Part shown: piece after piece, positions 1 to 9,030 of the stretch
Position numbering within the stretch: the stretch's first letter is position 1
Layout of the letters: every line of letters begins with the position of its first letter
DNA from: Bacteriovorax stolpii
GTDB taxonomy: Bacteria; Bdellovibrionota; Bacteriovoracia; Bacteriovoracales; Bacteriovoracaceae
Length of the DNA: 35,948 nucleotides
NCBI GenBank assembly: GCA_945860895.1
Contig: CAMASK010000024.1
Coordinates: forward strand, 1-35,948
Direction of reading: 5' to 3'
Notes under the pieces: generated by a model
What the model was told of the DNA's origin: nothing
The model's database searches: none
The model's input: only the letters and a program-made list of their open reading frames with translations
Translations under genes and position numbers: made by a program

Positions 1-176
1 GGTGCGGCGAGTCCAATCCCTGGGGCGTGATACATAGTAAAAAGCATATCCTTCACTAAGTGTTCAAGATCTTTAGTAAAATCAGTCACTGGTTCGGCTG
101 CCCTGGAAAGGATCGGATCAGGATAGGTAACAATAGAGAGGTGTTCACCTTTAAGCTTATAATTTTCCAAATTCAT
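1..176 (-). CDS. def: Peptide deformylase (N-terminal part, cut by window edge)
   Basis: This enzyme removes the formyl group from the initiator methionine of new proteins in the cytoplasm. The reading frame starts at the ATG at 176 and runs off the left edge, so only about 58 residues are visible. They begin MNLENYKLKGEHLSIVTYPD and include the usual N-terminal features: an LxIVTYPDPIL-type opening and, at the window edge, GIGLAAP, which is motif I (GxGLAAxQ) of the family. The metal-binding EGCLS and HEXDH motifs lie outside the window. It sits 30 bases downstream of the LPS permease gene on the same strand and is probably co-transcribed with it. The identification rests on motif I plus the conserved N-terminus and is fairly secure. 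Confidence 0.88.
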   Translation of the reverse strand, partial: MNLENYKLKGEHLSIVTYPDPILSRAAEPVTDFTKDLEHLVKDMLFTMYHAPGIGLAA

Positions 177-206
177 GATGCATTTATAGCATAAGCGATG
201 GTGAAA

Positions 207-1301
207 TTAAATTGAGAGTTTTCGATTCTTAAAAAACGTCAAAACTACAAAACTAAAGAATAAAAAGGGAACAGTTCCAGTAGCTAGCCAGGGAGAAACT
301 GTGCCATTGTTCCCAAAAGCGACCGCAGAACTGTAAAGAACCCAAAAAGCAATGGTAATTAAGAGTGTTTGGACGACATTTTTCCCGAAAGAGCTTGAGC
401 GGCGATTAGGATTAAAAATAGTGGATACTGGCAGAAGTGCAAAGACTAGACAGATAAAGCTTAGAAAGATTTTATTCAGTAAAATAATTTTGTATTCACT
501 GACGTTAATCCCTGTTTTAGAAAGCCTGTTAACGAATTGAGATAGCTTAAAATAAGATAAAGTAGTTAAGTCAGCTTCAAATTCATCAAAATCTTCAGGT
601 ATTTCTTTTAATAAAATTTCCTGTTCCGCTTGCATAGTTTGTACTGGAAAAATCATATCATCGAGATGAGAAACTTCAGTTACGTTTTTTAATAACCAAC
701 TACCATTTTTAATAAAGCTTGCTGATTGCGACTTAATAATTTTGACGGCTTTATGACTTTCATCAAAAAAATAAATTTCTAATTCTTTAAGTAAAGAATT
801 GGATCGATCAAAATAACTAAATGAGGCAAAATAATTATGTGATTTATACCAAAATTTCCCTCCCTCTAACGAACTGCGGGTCAAGTAGCGTCCTTCGGAA
901 GTTCGACTCTTGCGAATTTCCTGTCGCTTGACCGAATTTGCCATTGGTTCAAGAAATCCGAGATTAAAAAACTGAAGACCCACAACAAAAAGGGCGCAGC
1001 TACCTATTAAAAGATATATTTTTGTATATGAATAACCTGCGGCAAGAATTGAAATTAATTCAGAGTGAGACTTGAGCCGATTTAAAGAAAAAAGTGAGGC
1101 GACTAGACAACAGATAGGAATCATTTTTCCCATGAGGTCTGGCATTTTAAGAATATATTCTAAAAAAATACGTGATACTTCTTTACCCTGTAGGAATCCA
1201 TTAATGAGATCGGTTGTGGTAATTAAAAGAAAGAGAACTACCAGTGCACCCACCAGGCTCTTAAACCACTCTTTTACAATTAAACCAGATAAAATCAACA
1301 T
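207..1301 (-). CDS. lptG: LptG/LptF-family LPS export permease
   Basis: This is an inner-membrane permease subunit of the Lpt system, which works with LptB to extract LPS and pass it to LptC/LptA. The 364-residue protein has the family architecture: about three N-terminal membrane segments (within residues 1-125), a periplasmic beta-rich domain (about 130-265) and about three C-terminal segments (270-360). The stretch after TM2, with SELISILAAGYS, matches the conserved SEL...aaG cytoplasmic motif and looks more like LptG than LptF, but only one paralogue is in the window, so the choice is uncertain. Its start overlaps the end of the upstream cysteine-rich gene by 7 bases, indicating translational coupling. 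def follows 30 bases downstream. Confidence 0.85.
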   Translation of the reverse strand: MLILSGLIVKEWFKSLVGALVVLFLLITTTDLINGFLQGKEVSRIFLEYILKMPDLMGKMIPICCLVASLFSLNRLKSHSELISILAAGYSYTKIYLLIGSCALFVVGLQFFNLGFLEPMANSVKRQEIRKSRTSEGRYLTRSSLEGGKFWYKSHNYFASFSYFDRSNSLLKELEIYFFDESHKAVKIIKSQSASFIKNGSWLLKNVTEVSHLDDMIFPVQTMQAEQEILLKEIPEDFDEFEADLTTLSYFKLSQFVNRLSKTGINVSEYKIILLNKIFLSFICLVFALLPVSTIFNPNRRSSSFGKNVVQTLLITIAFWVLYSSAVAFGNNGTVSPWLATGTVPFLFFSFVVLTFFKNRKLSI

Positions 1302-2020
1302 TTCTTAATGATAGCAGGAAGTATGATTTTTGAAAACACATGCAATGACGGTTTAATGAGAAGCGAAGAGATTGTTTTAAACCAAAAACTGTTTTGGTAT
1401 TTAGTTACCATCTCAGATGAAAATACATAATAGTGTTGAACAACTTGTTGACCCAAAGAATAACCCAATAACCAATCTTTAAATTCCCGGCATCGATTAG
1501 TCACGTGATGAGTTTCGCCATAACAAAATGTAACAATGTAACATTTTTTTGACTGAACATAAATTTGCTGATGGGCTTTTTTAAACGATTCGGGATTTTT
1601 GGAAACACTTTTTTTTAGATATTTTCGTACCATCTCGGAATTAACCACTTGATAAGGTTGATTTGCTGTAAAATGAACAAATTGTTCAAGGCATTTTTCT
1701 ACATTGTCCTGAAATTTTGGAACAGAATCATACATTCGTGCCATCTCGAAGAAGATATGGCTGATCATCATCGCTTCAGTTAATTCTTTTTTTGAATCAA
1801 ATTTATCTAATCGAAGTGAATAAATATCATTCACTTCTTTAACTTCGGCAATTACTTCCAGGTAGTCCATAAACTTTCTGATGGCATTGCCGTAATCACC
1901 TTTATCGAGAGATGTTTTTCCAAAACGTGCGATAGTTATACGATTTTCATAACGCTGATTCAGCTTGAGAAGTCTCTCTCGCTCATCACGATTGGCTTTA
2001 GTCGATTTGGTTTTGGGCAT
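1295..2020 (-). CDS. Unknown protein with C-terminal CFI-box-like cysteine motif
   Basis: No function is assigned. The 241-residue protein has a charged N-terminus without signal peptide and an alpha-helical, TPR-like middle (about 20-125). Residues 160-207 run CYIVTFCYGETHH, then CREFKDWLL, then QHYY and SSEMV. This follows the layout of the CFI-box domain (CFIATAAYG, then a LRxFRD stretch, then YYxxSP), which is usually found at the C-terminus of membrane-linked or secreted proteins of unknown role. A weakly hydrophobic tail (about 210-240) follows and ends in a cysteine. The stop overlaps the start of the LPS permease gene, so it is probably made with LptG. The domain match is by eye only. 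Confidence 0.7.
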   Translation of the reverse strand: MPKTKSTKANRDERERLLKLNQRYENRITIARFGKTSLDKGDYGNAIRKFMDYLEVIAEVKEVNDIYSLRLDKFDSKKELTEAMMISHIFFEMARMYDSVPKFQDNVEKCLEQFVHFTANQPYQVVNSEMVRKYLKKSVSKNPESFKKAHQQIYVQSKKCYIVTFCYGETHHVTNRCREFKDWLLGYSLGQQVVQHYYVFSSEMVTKYQNSFWFKTISSLLIKPSLHVFSKIILPAIIKKC

Positions 2021-2053
2021 ATACCTGCTTATCGGAAATTCTAAAGTGTTAGA

Positions 2054-2935
2054 TTAGAATTTAATGATAGCGGATAATGAGGTATCTACCAGTGTTTCAT
2101 CCTGGTAAATATAAGATTTTTTCATTTGTTCGGAGAATTTTTGAGCAAATTCCACACCTAATCTAGGACCAATCCATCCAACACCCCAACCATTTCCTTT
2201 GAATTCTGTGACATTGTCGTAGAACTTACCTGCGCGAAAGAAAAAATCGTCGAAAAGCTGGATTTGAAGTGCAGCTCGCCAGAGGTATTTTTTTGTTATG
2301 CCTCGAGAGAACTGAAAGCCAGTATCTCCAATGAAAGTTAATTTATCAGCGATAGAATACTGAAACCCTGCCAGCGCGCGTTCTTGCCCTGGTGTAGAAC
2401 GGGTCGGATCTACTATAAGCAAACCAAATATGGTCTTCTCATCAAGTATCTGGATGAGACCAATACTTGTCTGGTGATTAATTTCATGTTTTGTAGGTTT
2501 TGTATCTTCAAGGTATCTATAAGTTAGTCCAATTGAGGTTTTATCTCCCAACGGGGAAGCAGTATGGATTGAGAGTTGTTTTCTTTTATAGTCATTTTCG
2601 TCCTGAATTAGATAACTGATTCCACCTTTAACTGGACCAGAGTGGTCGGCCATAAAAAAACCCTGGGACTTATTGCGGCCGGCAAAGTCTTCAGAATTTA
2701 ATTCGCGATCATCACTTTCATGTCGCAGTGAAGTTGAATAAGATTGATAGGAAAAACTAGATCCATTAAAAAAGGCAGCTGTGGCTGGATTTAGTATGGC
2801 AGCTTCGGTAGAAAGAATGCTCGCAACACCAGCACCTGCTGTAGAATTAAGTCGTGTTGTTTGAAAATCTCTGATTTGAGCCCATGCTGACTGGCCTAAT
2901 AAGAATGTAATGACTAAAATATAAAGTTTCTTCAT
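2054..2935 (-). CDS. Outer-membrane beta-barrel protein (FadL/UPF0164-like)
   Basis: This is a predicted outer-membrane protein. I chose the ATG at 2935, not the upstream in-frame start at 3064, because it gives a clean signal peptide (MKKLYILVITFLLGQSAWAQ) and avoids running into galU on the opposite strand. The mature part of about 273 residues starts with a glycine/alanine-rich stretch containing NPATAAF, like the NPA region of FadL and UPF0164/PorV-type barrels. It then alternates short amphipathic strands and ends in a terminal phenylalanine (AIIKF), the usual signal for the Bam machinery. It is transcribed divergently from galU across about 43 bases. The substrate is unknown; it could be a transport barrel or a structural protein. 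Confidence 0.75.
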   Translation of the reverse strand: MKKLYILVITFLLGQSAWAQIRDFQTTRLNSTAGAGVASILSTEAAILNPATAAFFNGSSFSYQSYSTSLRHESDDRELNSEDFAGRNKSQGFFMADHSGPVKGGISYLIQDENDYKRKQLSIHTASPLGDKTSIGLTYRYLEDTKPTKHEINHQTSIGLIQILDEKTIFGLLIVDPTRSTPGQERALAGFQYSIADKLTFIGDTGFQFSRGITKKYLWRAALQIQLFDDFFFRAGKFYDNVTEFKGNGWGVGWIGPRLGVEFAQKFSEQMKKSYIYQDETLVDTSLSAIIKF

Positions 2936-2978
2936 ACAAAAAATGTAGAGAAAAAGAATCTCTAAAACAAGGGGATTT

Positions 2979-3863
2979 ATGAAAATCAAGAAAGCAATTA
3001 TACCAATTGCAGGTAAGGGCACTAGATTTCTTCCGGCAACTAAAGAAATTGCCAAAGAAATCATCCCTATTATTAACGTTCCTATGATCCATTATGTGGT
3101 CCAGGAAGCGGTTGAGGCAGGGATCGAACAAATTATTTTTGTAACTTCATCAGGAAAATTTTCGGTGGAGGATTATTTTGATAGAAACCAAGAGCTTGAA
3201 GCTTTTCTGGAGAGAAATAATAAAACCAAAGACCTGGAGCTGGTTAGACAAATTGGCATGATGGTCAATGTTACGGCCGTCAGACAAAAAGAACAATTGG
3301 GTCTGGGTCATGCAGTTCTAATGGCAAAAAATATGGTGGAAGGTGAGCCTTTTGCAGTTTTACTTGGGGATGATATTGTCGTGAACCCCGTTCCGGCCAT
3401 AAAGCAGTTAATGAATGTATCTCTCGCCAACGAATGCGCCAATGTCATTGGTGTTATGGAGGTTCCTAAAGAAGATACAGCCAAGTACGGTATTGTAAAG
3501 GGCGACATGATTGATGATCGCACTTTAAGAATGAATGGGATGGTTGAAAAACCAAAACCGGAAGAAGCTCCCACAAACCTTGCCACTCCTGGAAGATATA
3601 TTCTTACCCCAGACATTTTTGAGATTCTGGAAAAAATTCCACGCGGAGCTGGTAACGAATATCAATTAACAGATGCAATTAATATCCTTTGCCAGAGAAA
3701 AAATGTTCTCGCATACAAATTTTTCGGAGAAAGATTTGATACTGGAAATATTCATGGTTATTTGGATGCAACCATTGATTTTGCCCTCAAAGATCCTTTA
3801 TTTAGAGAAAAGTTTATTCAGTCTCTTCAATATCGAATTAAAAAATACGGAATTAATTTATGA
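2979..3863 (+). CDS. galU: UTP--glucose-1-phosphate uridylyltransferase
   Basis: GalU makes UDP-glucose from UTP and glucose-1-phosphate in the cytoplasm, supplying glycolipid, LPS and polysaccharide synthesis. The 294-residue length is normal for the family. The nucleotide-binding signature AGKGTRFLPATKE is at residues 11-23, followed by P-x-I-N-x-P-M-I-x-Y-V-V-x-E-A as in other GalU proteins. LLGDDI near residue 128 and EKPKPEEAP near 191 fit the metal- and sugar-binding regions. An AAGGGG ribosome binding site precedes the ATG. Its stop overlaps the next start in an ATGA junction, so galU, the exported protein and priA look like one transcription unit. Confidence 0.95.
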   Translation: MKIKKAIIPIAGKGTRFLPATKEIAKEIIPIINVPMIHYVVQEAVEAGIEQIIFVTSSGKFSVEDYFDRNQELEAFLERNNKTKDLELVRQIGMMVNVTAVRQKEQLGLGHAVLMAKNMVEGEPFAVLLGDDIVVNPVPAIKQLMNVSLANECANVIGVMEVPKEDTAKYGIVKGDMIDDRTLRMNGMVEKPKPEEAPTNLATPGRYILTPDIFEILEKIPRGAGNEYQLTDAINILCQRKNVLAYKFFGERFDTGNIHGYLDATIDFALKDPLFREKFIQSLQYRIKKYGINL

Positions 3864-4855
3864 TTAAAATTGTCCTGGTTTTCTTATGTTCATACTCTGT
3901 GGCATTTGCCTACATTCCGACAGTGGAGTCGCTTCTGCGCCACAGTTCTAATCCAGACATTAATTCTAACGGTATAGCCTTAACTTTTGTGGTTAAGAAA
4001 ATTGAAGCTGGTACAAAAAGCTCTGGAAGTGGAGATGCTTCTTTGTTGGCTGATTCTAAAACGGAAGATTTTTATAAGTTATATTTTAATAAAATAAACA
4101 ACGATATAATGAAAGTATCTCAAACACGTTATGCAAATAATTCATTTAGCGAAGGATCACTGCAAGAAAAAATCTATTATCCTAATTTTAGTCCTTATAC
4201 AATAAAAGGGGATTCGGAAAGTTCAGAGAAAGGCTTCTTTCAAGGTGTCCTTCGCTCAATAATTTTCAATGATGGTACTTTTTTAGTAAATTATCTTAAA
4301 TCCATGGGCATATCAGTAAAATTGAACAATGAAATAATCAACCGTGACAAGGTCGAGTATCTCGCTGCCTACAAGCAATATTTAATAGCAATTAATAAAG
4401 ACCGAACTATTAAAAAAACTGAAACAAATCCTTTACGACCTGAAGATCCTGCTGCTCGTGAAAAAGCAGAGAGAATTATGGCCGAGCCCATGTATGTTGA
4501 TCAAAAACAAGTGAAACTTTCACGCGAAGATGGAAATATGGCATGGCTTATAAGAGCCAATGATTTTGAGGCAGTAGTTTCATATCAAGAAAGAGAAATC
4601 CAGAAATTTAAATTTAAGTCACAATTTGGTGAATTCGAAATTATATGCAAAGATTACTGGCTTGCTAATGGAACCCACAGTGTACCCAGATCAATGGTAA
4701 TAAAAGACTTCAAAGGGGAAACGTTTCAAATTGAAATCACCAATCTCCGTCATTATTCCGAAAAAGAAGATGACTTGATAAAACGCTTAAAAAAATGGGA
4801 TGTGCTGCTTAAGGGTAAAGAATCGCTGGATCCGAAGCCACCATTTCTTTTATAG
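3860..4855 (+). CDS. Exported protein of unknown function
   Basis: I do not recognise this 331-residue protein. It has a signal peptide (MIKIVLVFLCSYSVAFA, likely cut before YIP) with no lipobox cysteine, so it is probably periplasmic or surface-exposed. The mature part is polar and mixed alpha/beta. The final 100 residues carry beta-strand-like stretches (EFEIICKDYWLAN, PRSMVIKDFKGETFQIEITN) resembling the style of lipoprotein-carrier-like domains, but there is no firm match. It is coupled to galU by a 4-base ATGA overlap and abuts priA, whose ATG follows its TAG directly. The context therefore gives an operon but no clear job. Confidence 0.7.
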   Translation: MIKIVLVFLCSYSVAFAYIPTVESLLRHSSNPDINSNGIALTFVVKKIEAGTKSSGSGDASLLADSKTEDFYKLYFNKINNDIMKVSQTRYANNSFSEGSLQEKIYYPNFSPYTIKGDSESSEKGFFQGVLRSIIFNDGTFLVNYLKSMGISVKLNNEIINRDKVEYLAAYKQYLIAINKDRTIKKTETNPLRPEDPAAREKAERIMAEPMYVDQKQVKLSREDGNMAWLIRANDFEAVVSYQEREIQKFKFKSQFGEFEIICKDYWLANGTHSVPRSMVIKDFKGETFQIEITNLRHYSEKEDDLIKRLKKWDVLLKGKESLDPKPPFLL

Positions 4856-6856
4856 ATGAAAGTAGCCAGAATCGCGGTTAATTATCCGCTCAAAAACTCA
4901 GGGCTCTTATATTTTTATGAGGGTGTTCTAGATCGAGGCCAGGTAGTTGAAGTTCCACTTGGAAAGCGAAAAGAGCTGGGCTGTGTTATTTCGAACGATG
5001 AATCTGGCTCTAAAGAATTTCAAACCACACCTAAAGAAAAAATAAAATTCATATTTAAGATTGTAGAAAATTCGAAGTTGGAAGAAAGTGAACTCCAGCT
5101 CTATGAGTGGATGTCGGCCTATTATCACTACAGTCTTGGACAGGTCATCTTCGATTGTCTTCCTCACACATTAAAAAGGCCAAGAAGCCTGGATGAAAAT
5201 ATTGGTGAAGGTAGAGATCTTGAATTTAGGCTTAATGAAAAACAGAAAAACACTGTCGAACAGATCAAAAAAAGTCTTGGAGATTTTAATCGTTTTCTCA
5301 TTCATGGTGTAACAGGTAGTGGAAAAACAGCAATCTACATGGACCTTATTAAAACAACACTTGCTAAAGGTCAGAGTGTTTTATTTTTATTGCCGGAAAT
5401 TAATCTTACGCCGCAATTTACAACAACTTTTGCAAAATATCTTGAAGGACGAATTTTTTCATATCACTCCGAACTTTCTGATTCACAAAAATTTTTAATC
5501 TGGCAGACCGCACGATCTGCATCTGAACCAATATTGATTTTAGGTGTGAGGAGTTCTGTTTTTATCCCTTTAAAGAATCTTGGATTAATAATTATTGATG
5601 AGGAACACGATACTTCCTTTAAACAGGATGATCGTTGTCCCTATAATGCAAGAGATGTTGCTACTAAAAAAGCACAGTTGCTCAAAATACCATTAGTTAT
5701 GGGATCAGCCACTCCTAGTCTTGAAAGTTTTTCTGCCTTTCATTCAGAAATGGGTAAAAAAAATCTTTTTGAATTGCGCGAAAGAGCGGGTAATGCATTT
5801 CTTCCCGCTATTGAATTAATCGATGCCAGAGAAAAATCCGAAAAAGAGCAGGACATATGGCCGTTGGTTCCAAAATCGATAACTGCTATTACTGAGGCAT
5901 TAAAAAGAAATGAGCAAGTTTTAGTTTTTGTAAATCGGCTGGGTTTTGCTAATTACATACAGTGCCGGGCCTGTGGTCATCAATTTAACTGTCCTAATTG
6001 TTCTATTTCTTTAAGGTATTACCGAAAGAAGAATATTCTAGCCTGTCATCATTGCGAATATAAAGAACCAATGCCAATTCAATGTCCTGAATGTCCCAGC
6101 ATGACTTTATCACAAAAGGGGTTTGGTACTGAGAAGGTTCACGATAATTTGGTTAAAATATTTCCTGATAAGGTCATTGAGCGTTTCGACCGTGATGAAA
6201 TTAAAAATTTCAAACAATTGGAAAAGCGATTACATGATTTTCACACAGGGAAAATTGATCTAATGGTTGGAACGCAAATGTTATCTAAAGGTCACAATTT
6301 TGAAAAAGTAAAATTAGTTTTAATTTTAGGTATTGATAGTCAGTTAAATTTTCCTGATTTTCGTTCTTCGGAAAGAGTTTACCAGACTCTAACTCAAGTG
6401 GCTGGACGTGCAGGACGATATTCCCAGGATGGAAAAGTTCTTATTCAGACTCTTAATCCTGATAATAGAATTTTTGAAATTGTTAAAACTCATGGTTTTA
6501 ATGATTTTTATTCTGATGAACTTAAAATCAGAGATCTTTGTGAATGCCCACCATTTAAACGGCTCGCAATGATTCATTTCTCTTCGCGTTTTCAGGATAA
6601 ATTAATCTCTCATGTAACTGAGCAAGTGGGCCCGATGTTGAGGTCGCTCATTACCTCAAACTTCAAGGAAGTGGTGATTCTCGGACCCCGACCTGCGCAC
6701 ATAGAAAAAAAATCCAACCAGTTTACTTGGTCAATATTATTAAAATCTTTAGATCTGACTCAGTTACATAACCTATTAAAAACATTCGAAATTAATAACA
6801 AATTCGTCAGTGGTATCACTTATAAGATAGATATTGATCCTTATACAATGGTCTAA
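4856..6856 (+). CDS. priA: Primosomal replication restart helicase PriA
   Basis: PriA recognises stalled forks and D-loops, unwinds the lagging strand with ATP and loads the replicative helicase. The 666-residue protein is slightly shorter than the usual ~730, mostly in the N-terminal DNA-binding part. Visible motifs include Walker A (HGVTGSGKTAIY), the DEEH Walker B box (IIDEEHDTSFKQDD) and GSATPSLES (motif III). The zinc-binding cluster reads CRACGHQFNCPNC, then CHHC, then CPEC. The C-terminal helicase motifs GTQMLSKGHNF and QVAGRAGR are also present. Its ATG directly follows the stop of the exported-protein gene, implying coupled translation. Confidence 0.96.
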   Translation: MKVARIAVNYPLKNSGLLYFYEGVLDRGQVVEVPLGKRKELGCVISNDESGSKEFQTTPKEKIKFIFKIVENSKLEESELQLYEWMSAYYHYSLGQVIFDCLPHTLKRPRSLDENIGEGRDLEFRLNEKQKNTVEQIKKSLGDFNRFLIHGVTGSGKTAIYMDLIKTTLAKGQSVLFLLPEINLTPQFTTTFAKYLEGRIFSYHSELSDSQKFLIWQTARSASEPILILGVRSSVFIPLKNLGLIIIDEEHDTSFKQDDRCPYNARDVATKKAQLLKIPLVMGSATPSLESFSAFHSEMGKKNLFELRERAGNAFLPAIELIDAREKSEKEQDIWPLVPKSITAITEALKRNEQVLVFVNRLGFANYIQCRACGHQFNCPNCSISLRYYRKKNILACHHCEYKEPMPIQCPECPSMTLSQKGFGTEKVHDNLVKIFPDKVIERFDRDEIKNFKQLEKRLHDFHTGKIDLMVGTQMLSKGHNFEKVKLVLILGIDSQLNFPDFRSSERVYQTLTQVAGRAGRYSQDGKVLIQTLNPDNRIFEIVKTHGFNDFYSDELKIRDLCECPPFKRLAMIHFSSRFQDKLISHVTEQVGPMLRSLITSNFKEVVILGPRPAHIEKKSNQFTWSILLKSLDLTQLHNLLKTFEINNKFVSGITYKIDIDPYTMV

Positions 6857-6865
6857 ACCTTTAAG

Positions 6866-6912
6866 TTTTCGTGAGTTCAGCCCGAAAAGAAGGTGAGTTA
6901 ACTCAACTTCTT
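6866..6912 (+). promoter_or_regulatory. Leader with 26-base near-palindrome ahead of the Q/N-rich gene
   Basis: Positions 6887-6912 form a near-perfect palindrome with 13-base arms (AAGAAGGTGAGTT against AACTCAACTTCTT, one mismatch). It lies immediately before the GAGG ribosome binding site at 6914-6917. A second, shorter inverted repeat (TTTTCG at 6866-6871, CGAAAA at 6883-6888) overlaps its edge. The hexamer TGAGTT occurs twice (6872-6877 and 6894-6899), and either copy could pair with AACTCA at 6900-6905. It could be an operator, an RNA hairpin acting on translation, or a weak terminator for priA; the downstream T run is short (three T). Confidence 0.5.
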
Positions 6913-6923
6913 TGAGGCGATAT

Positions 6924-8999
6924 ATGAAAAAGTTTTCTGCCATTATGCTGTCCCTATTAACTATTCCAGTATACGCGCAAAGTATTCTAGGAAGTTTACA
7001 GCAATATCAAAATGAAATTAAGCCCAAGGCAAATACCGCGGACACGGGAGAAAAATCCAACCAAAAAGTTGAACCGGTTGAAAAAGAAAATCAAAGCGTG
7101 ATGTGCACTGAAAAAGAGCAAACATCACTTCCATTGGCCTACATTACCGGTTTGATGATGGAAAAAGATGGCAAACTGGATATTCAACATGACTCTCGTA
7201 GTGGAAAGCTAACTATTAAGTCTCCTGATATGATTAGTAACTGCTCCTCCATGATTGAGTTTATGGCAGATGTTAAAATAAATGATGATGGGAAAAAGAT
7301 ATATTCAATTGAAGCCAAAATTAAAAAAGGCGAAAACTGTGTTGATGGTAAATGTACTTACTTGGTTGCCAAAGTTGAAAAGGGACAATTTAAAGATTTT
7401 GAAAAACTTCAAATGGCTCCCAATATGGTTGGTTTTGAGCAATGTCTTAAAGATGCTGGGGTAGTTAAAGATGGAAAAGTCGATACAGAGGCTATTTATC
7501 CTTCAACCATAAATGAAAAATTTAGCGGTTATAAAGAATCAGGTGAACTTCTCTTTTTATCACATGGTCCATCTTCAAGTTTAGTTCGACCTAAATATGG
7601 AACTAATTTTGTTGAAATTGATGAGTGTGATTATTTTGAAATAATCTCTGAGGATGGAATTGCTCTCCAATCTACAGAAGAAGAAGAAGCAGCGAGAATT
7701 CTGGCAGAAAAAGAAAAGATCAGAAATTGTGGTGAATATGAAAAAATTGCTGACTTCATTGAGCGCTATCAGGGTTACTCTGAAGATCTTAATGCTGTTA
7801 GAGATGCGCTTATTCTAGACGCAGTAAAAAAAGCAAACGCAAATATCGCAGCAGGTAAATACGGTGAGGAAGATTTAAAAGCTCTAGCCGATTTCGAAAA
7901 ATATGTTGTTCTACCTAAAATTGCCAAAGCTGAAGCTCTTTATCTTGAAGCCGAAGCTTTTCCAGAAGGTAGTTCTGAGCAAAAAACCCGCATTGATCAA
8001 ATGAAAGCCGTTACTTCACAGTTAAGTGGATACTTAAAAGCTCCCTTTCTAACTCCTGGCTTATTAACAAAGCTTGAAACAGATGGACTTTTTGATGATG
8101 CTTTAAAAGTACGCGGTATGGGTGAGTTAATTGTTAAATTTAATAGTGTAGGATTAAGCAACAATCAAATGTCTCCAAGTGCCGCACGATCTGAGGCAGC
8201 GATTATTACAGATAAATATAAAAAAGATCTGGTAGGTAAAAAAGAAAAGTTTGATATCACTCATGGTCAATCAGAAGGTTGCTTCGGAATGTCTTGCTCT
8301 GAGTACTATCGCCGAGAAGCTCAAAAGTATTCACAAAATATGCAGGTACGGACACAGAATTTCACACAAGCTATTTATGAAGAAAACGCTCGTATGCGGC
8401 AACCAACTGGTGCTTGCTATAAGCCATTTAGGAATGTGAATAGATGTATTCAGGAAGCTCAGGCCCGTATTCAGGAACTTCAGGCTCAAATGCAACACTT
8501 TAATGCCCAGGACGCTAAGTTCAGCGCTGAAGCCACAACAAAGTCTAAAGAGTATGCTGAGCTAGAAAAACAAGGTCGTGCTTACGTTGCTCGCCAGAAT
8601 GGAGAAGAACCTCCAGTTGAAGTACCTACGGCTAATAATACAAGTCCCACTCCAAGAACTGATGATAATAGCCAGGGTTATAATTTTGAATATCAAGGTT
8701 ATTCTCAGAATCAAATGCCCCAAAATAACCAGCAATATAATCAACAAATGTATCAACAGCCTCAGCAACAACAGTATTATAATCCATACTCGCAGTTCTC
8801 TCAGCCGCAGTATAACCAACAATACTCTGGTCAATTTAACATTGGAGCAAATTCTGGAATGGGCAACCAACAGCAAGTATATAATCAATATGGTGGTTAC
8901 CAACAGTACCAGCAACCAATGTATCAACAACAGCAAAACAACTATTGGTCAAATCCGTATCAGGCCATGGGCAATTACAATATGTATGGTAACCGTTAA
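6924..8999 (+). CDS. Large exported protein with Q/N/Y-rich prion-like C-terminal tail
   Basis: I do not recognise this protein. I chose the ATG at 6924 over an upstream TTG because GAGG sits 6 bases before it and it gives a good signal peptide (MKKFSAIMLSLLTIPVYAQ). The protein has 691 residues. The first third contains several cysteines (MCTEKEQ, NCSSM, NCVDGKC), suggesting disulfides outside the cytoplasm. The middle is helical and charged, with coiled-coil-like EEEEAARILAEKEK and AQARIQELQAQM segments. From about residue 585 the tail is low-complexity, dominated by Gln, Asn, Tyr, Pro, Ser and Gly. Such tails can mediate adhesion, aggregation or surface assembly; that role is inference. 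No downstream partner gene shares its strand. Confidence 0.75.
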   Translation: MKKFSAIMLSLLTIPVYAQSILGSLQQYQNEIKPKANTADTGEKSNQKVEPVEKENQSVMCTEKEQTSLPLAYITGLMMEKDGKLDIQHDSRSGKLTIKSPDMISNCSSMIEFMADVKINDDGKKIYSIEAKIKKGENCVDGKCTYLVAKVEKGQFKDFEKLQMAPNMVGFEQCLKDAGVVKDGKVDTEAIYPSTINEKFSGYKESGELLFLSHGPSSSLVRPKYGTNFVEIDECDYFEIISEDGIALQSTEEEEAARILAEKEKIRNCGEYEKIADFIERYQGYSEDLNAVRDALILDAVKKANANIAAGKYGEEDLKALADFEKYVVLPKIAKAEALYLEAEAFPEGSSEQKTRIDQMKAVTSQLSGYLKAPFLTPGLLTKLETDGLFDDALKVRGMGELIVKFNSVGLSNNQMSPSAARSEAAIITDKYKKDLVGKKEKFDITHGQSEGCFGMSCSEYYRREAQKYSQNMQVRTQNFTQAIYEENARMRQPTGACYKPFRNVNRCIQEAQARIQELQAQMQHFNAQDAKFSAEATTKSKEYAELEKQGRAYVARQNGEEPPVEVPTANNTSPTPRTDDNSQGYNFEYQGYSQNQMPQNNQQYNQQMYQQPQQQQYYNPYSQFSQPQYNQQYSGQFNIGANSGMGNQQQVYNQYGGYQQYQQPMYQQQQNNYWSNPYQAMGNYNMYGNR

Positions 9000-9030
9000 T
9001 AAGAACTAATTTTTTAATTGAATGGCAAAA

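Noticed and set aside
2936-3064. N-terminal extension of the outer-membrane protein gene to 3064
   Set aside because: It would overlap galU on the opposite strand and put 43 residues ahead of a good signal peptide.
8562-9009. Alternative-frame and antisense open frames across the Q/N-rich tail
   Set aside because: They arise from the low-complexity codons of the real gene and have no start signal or recognisable protein features.
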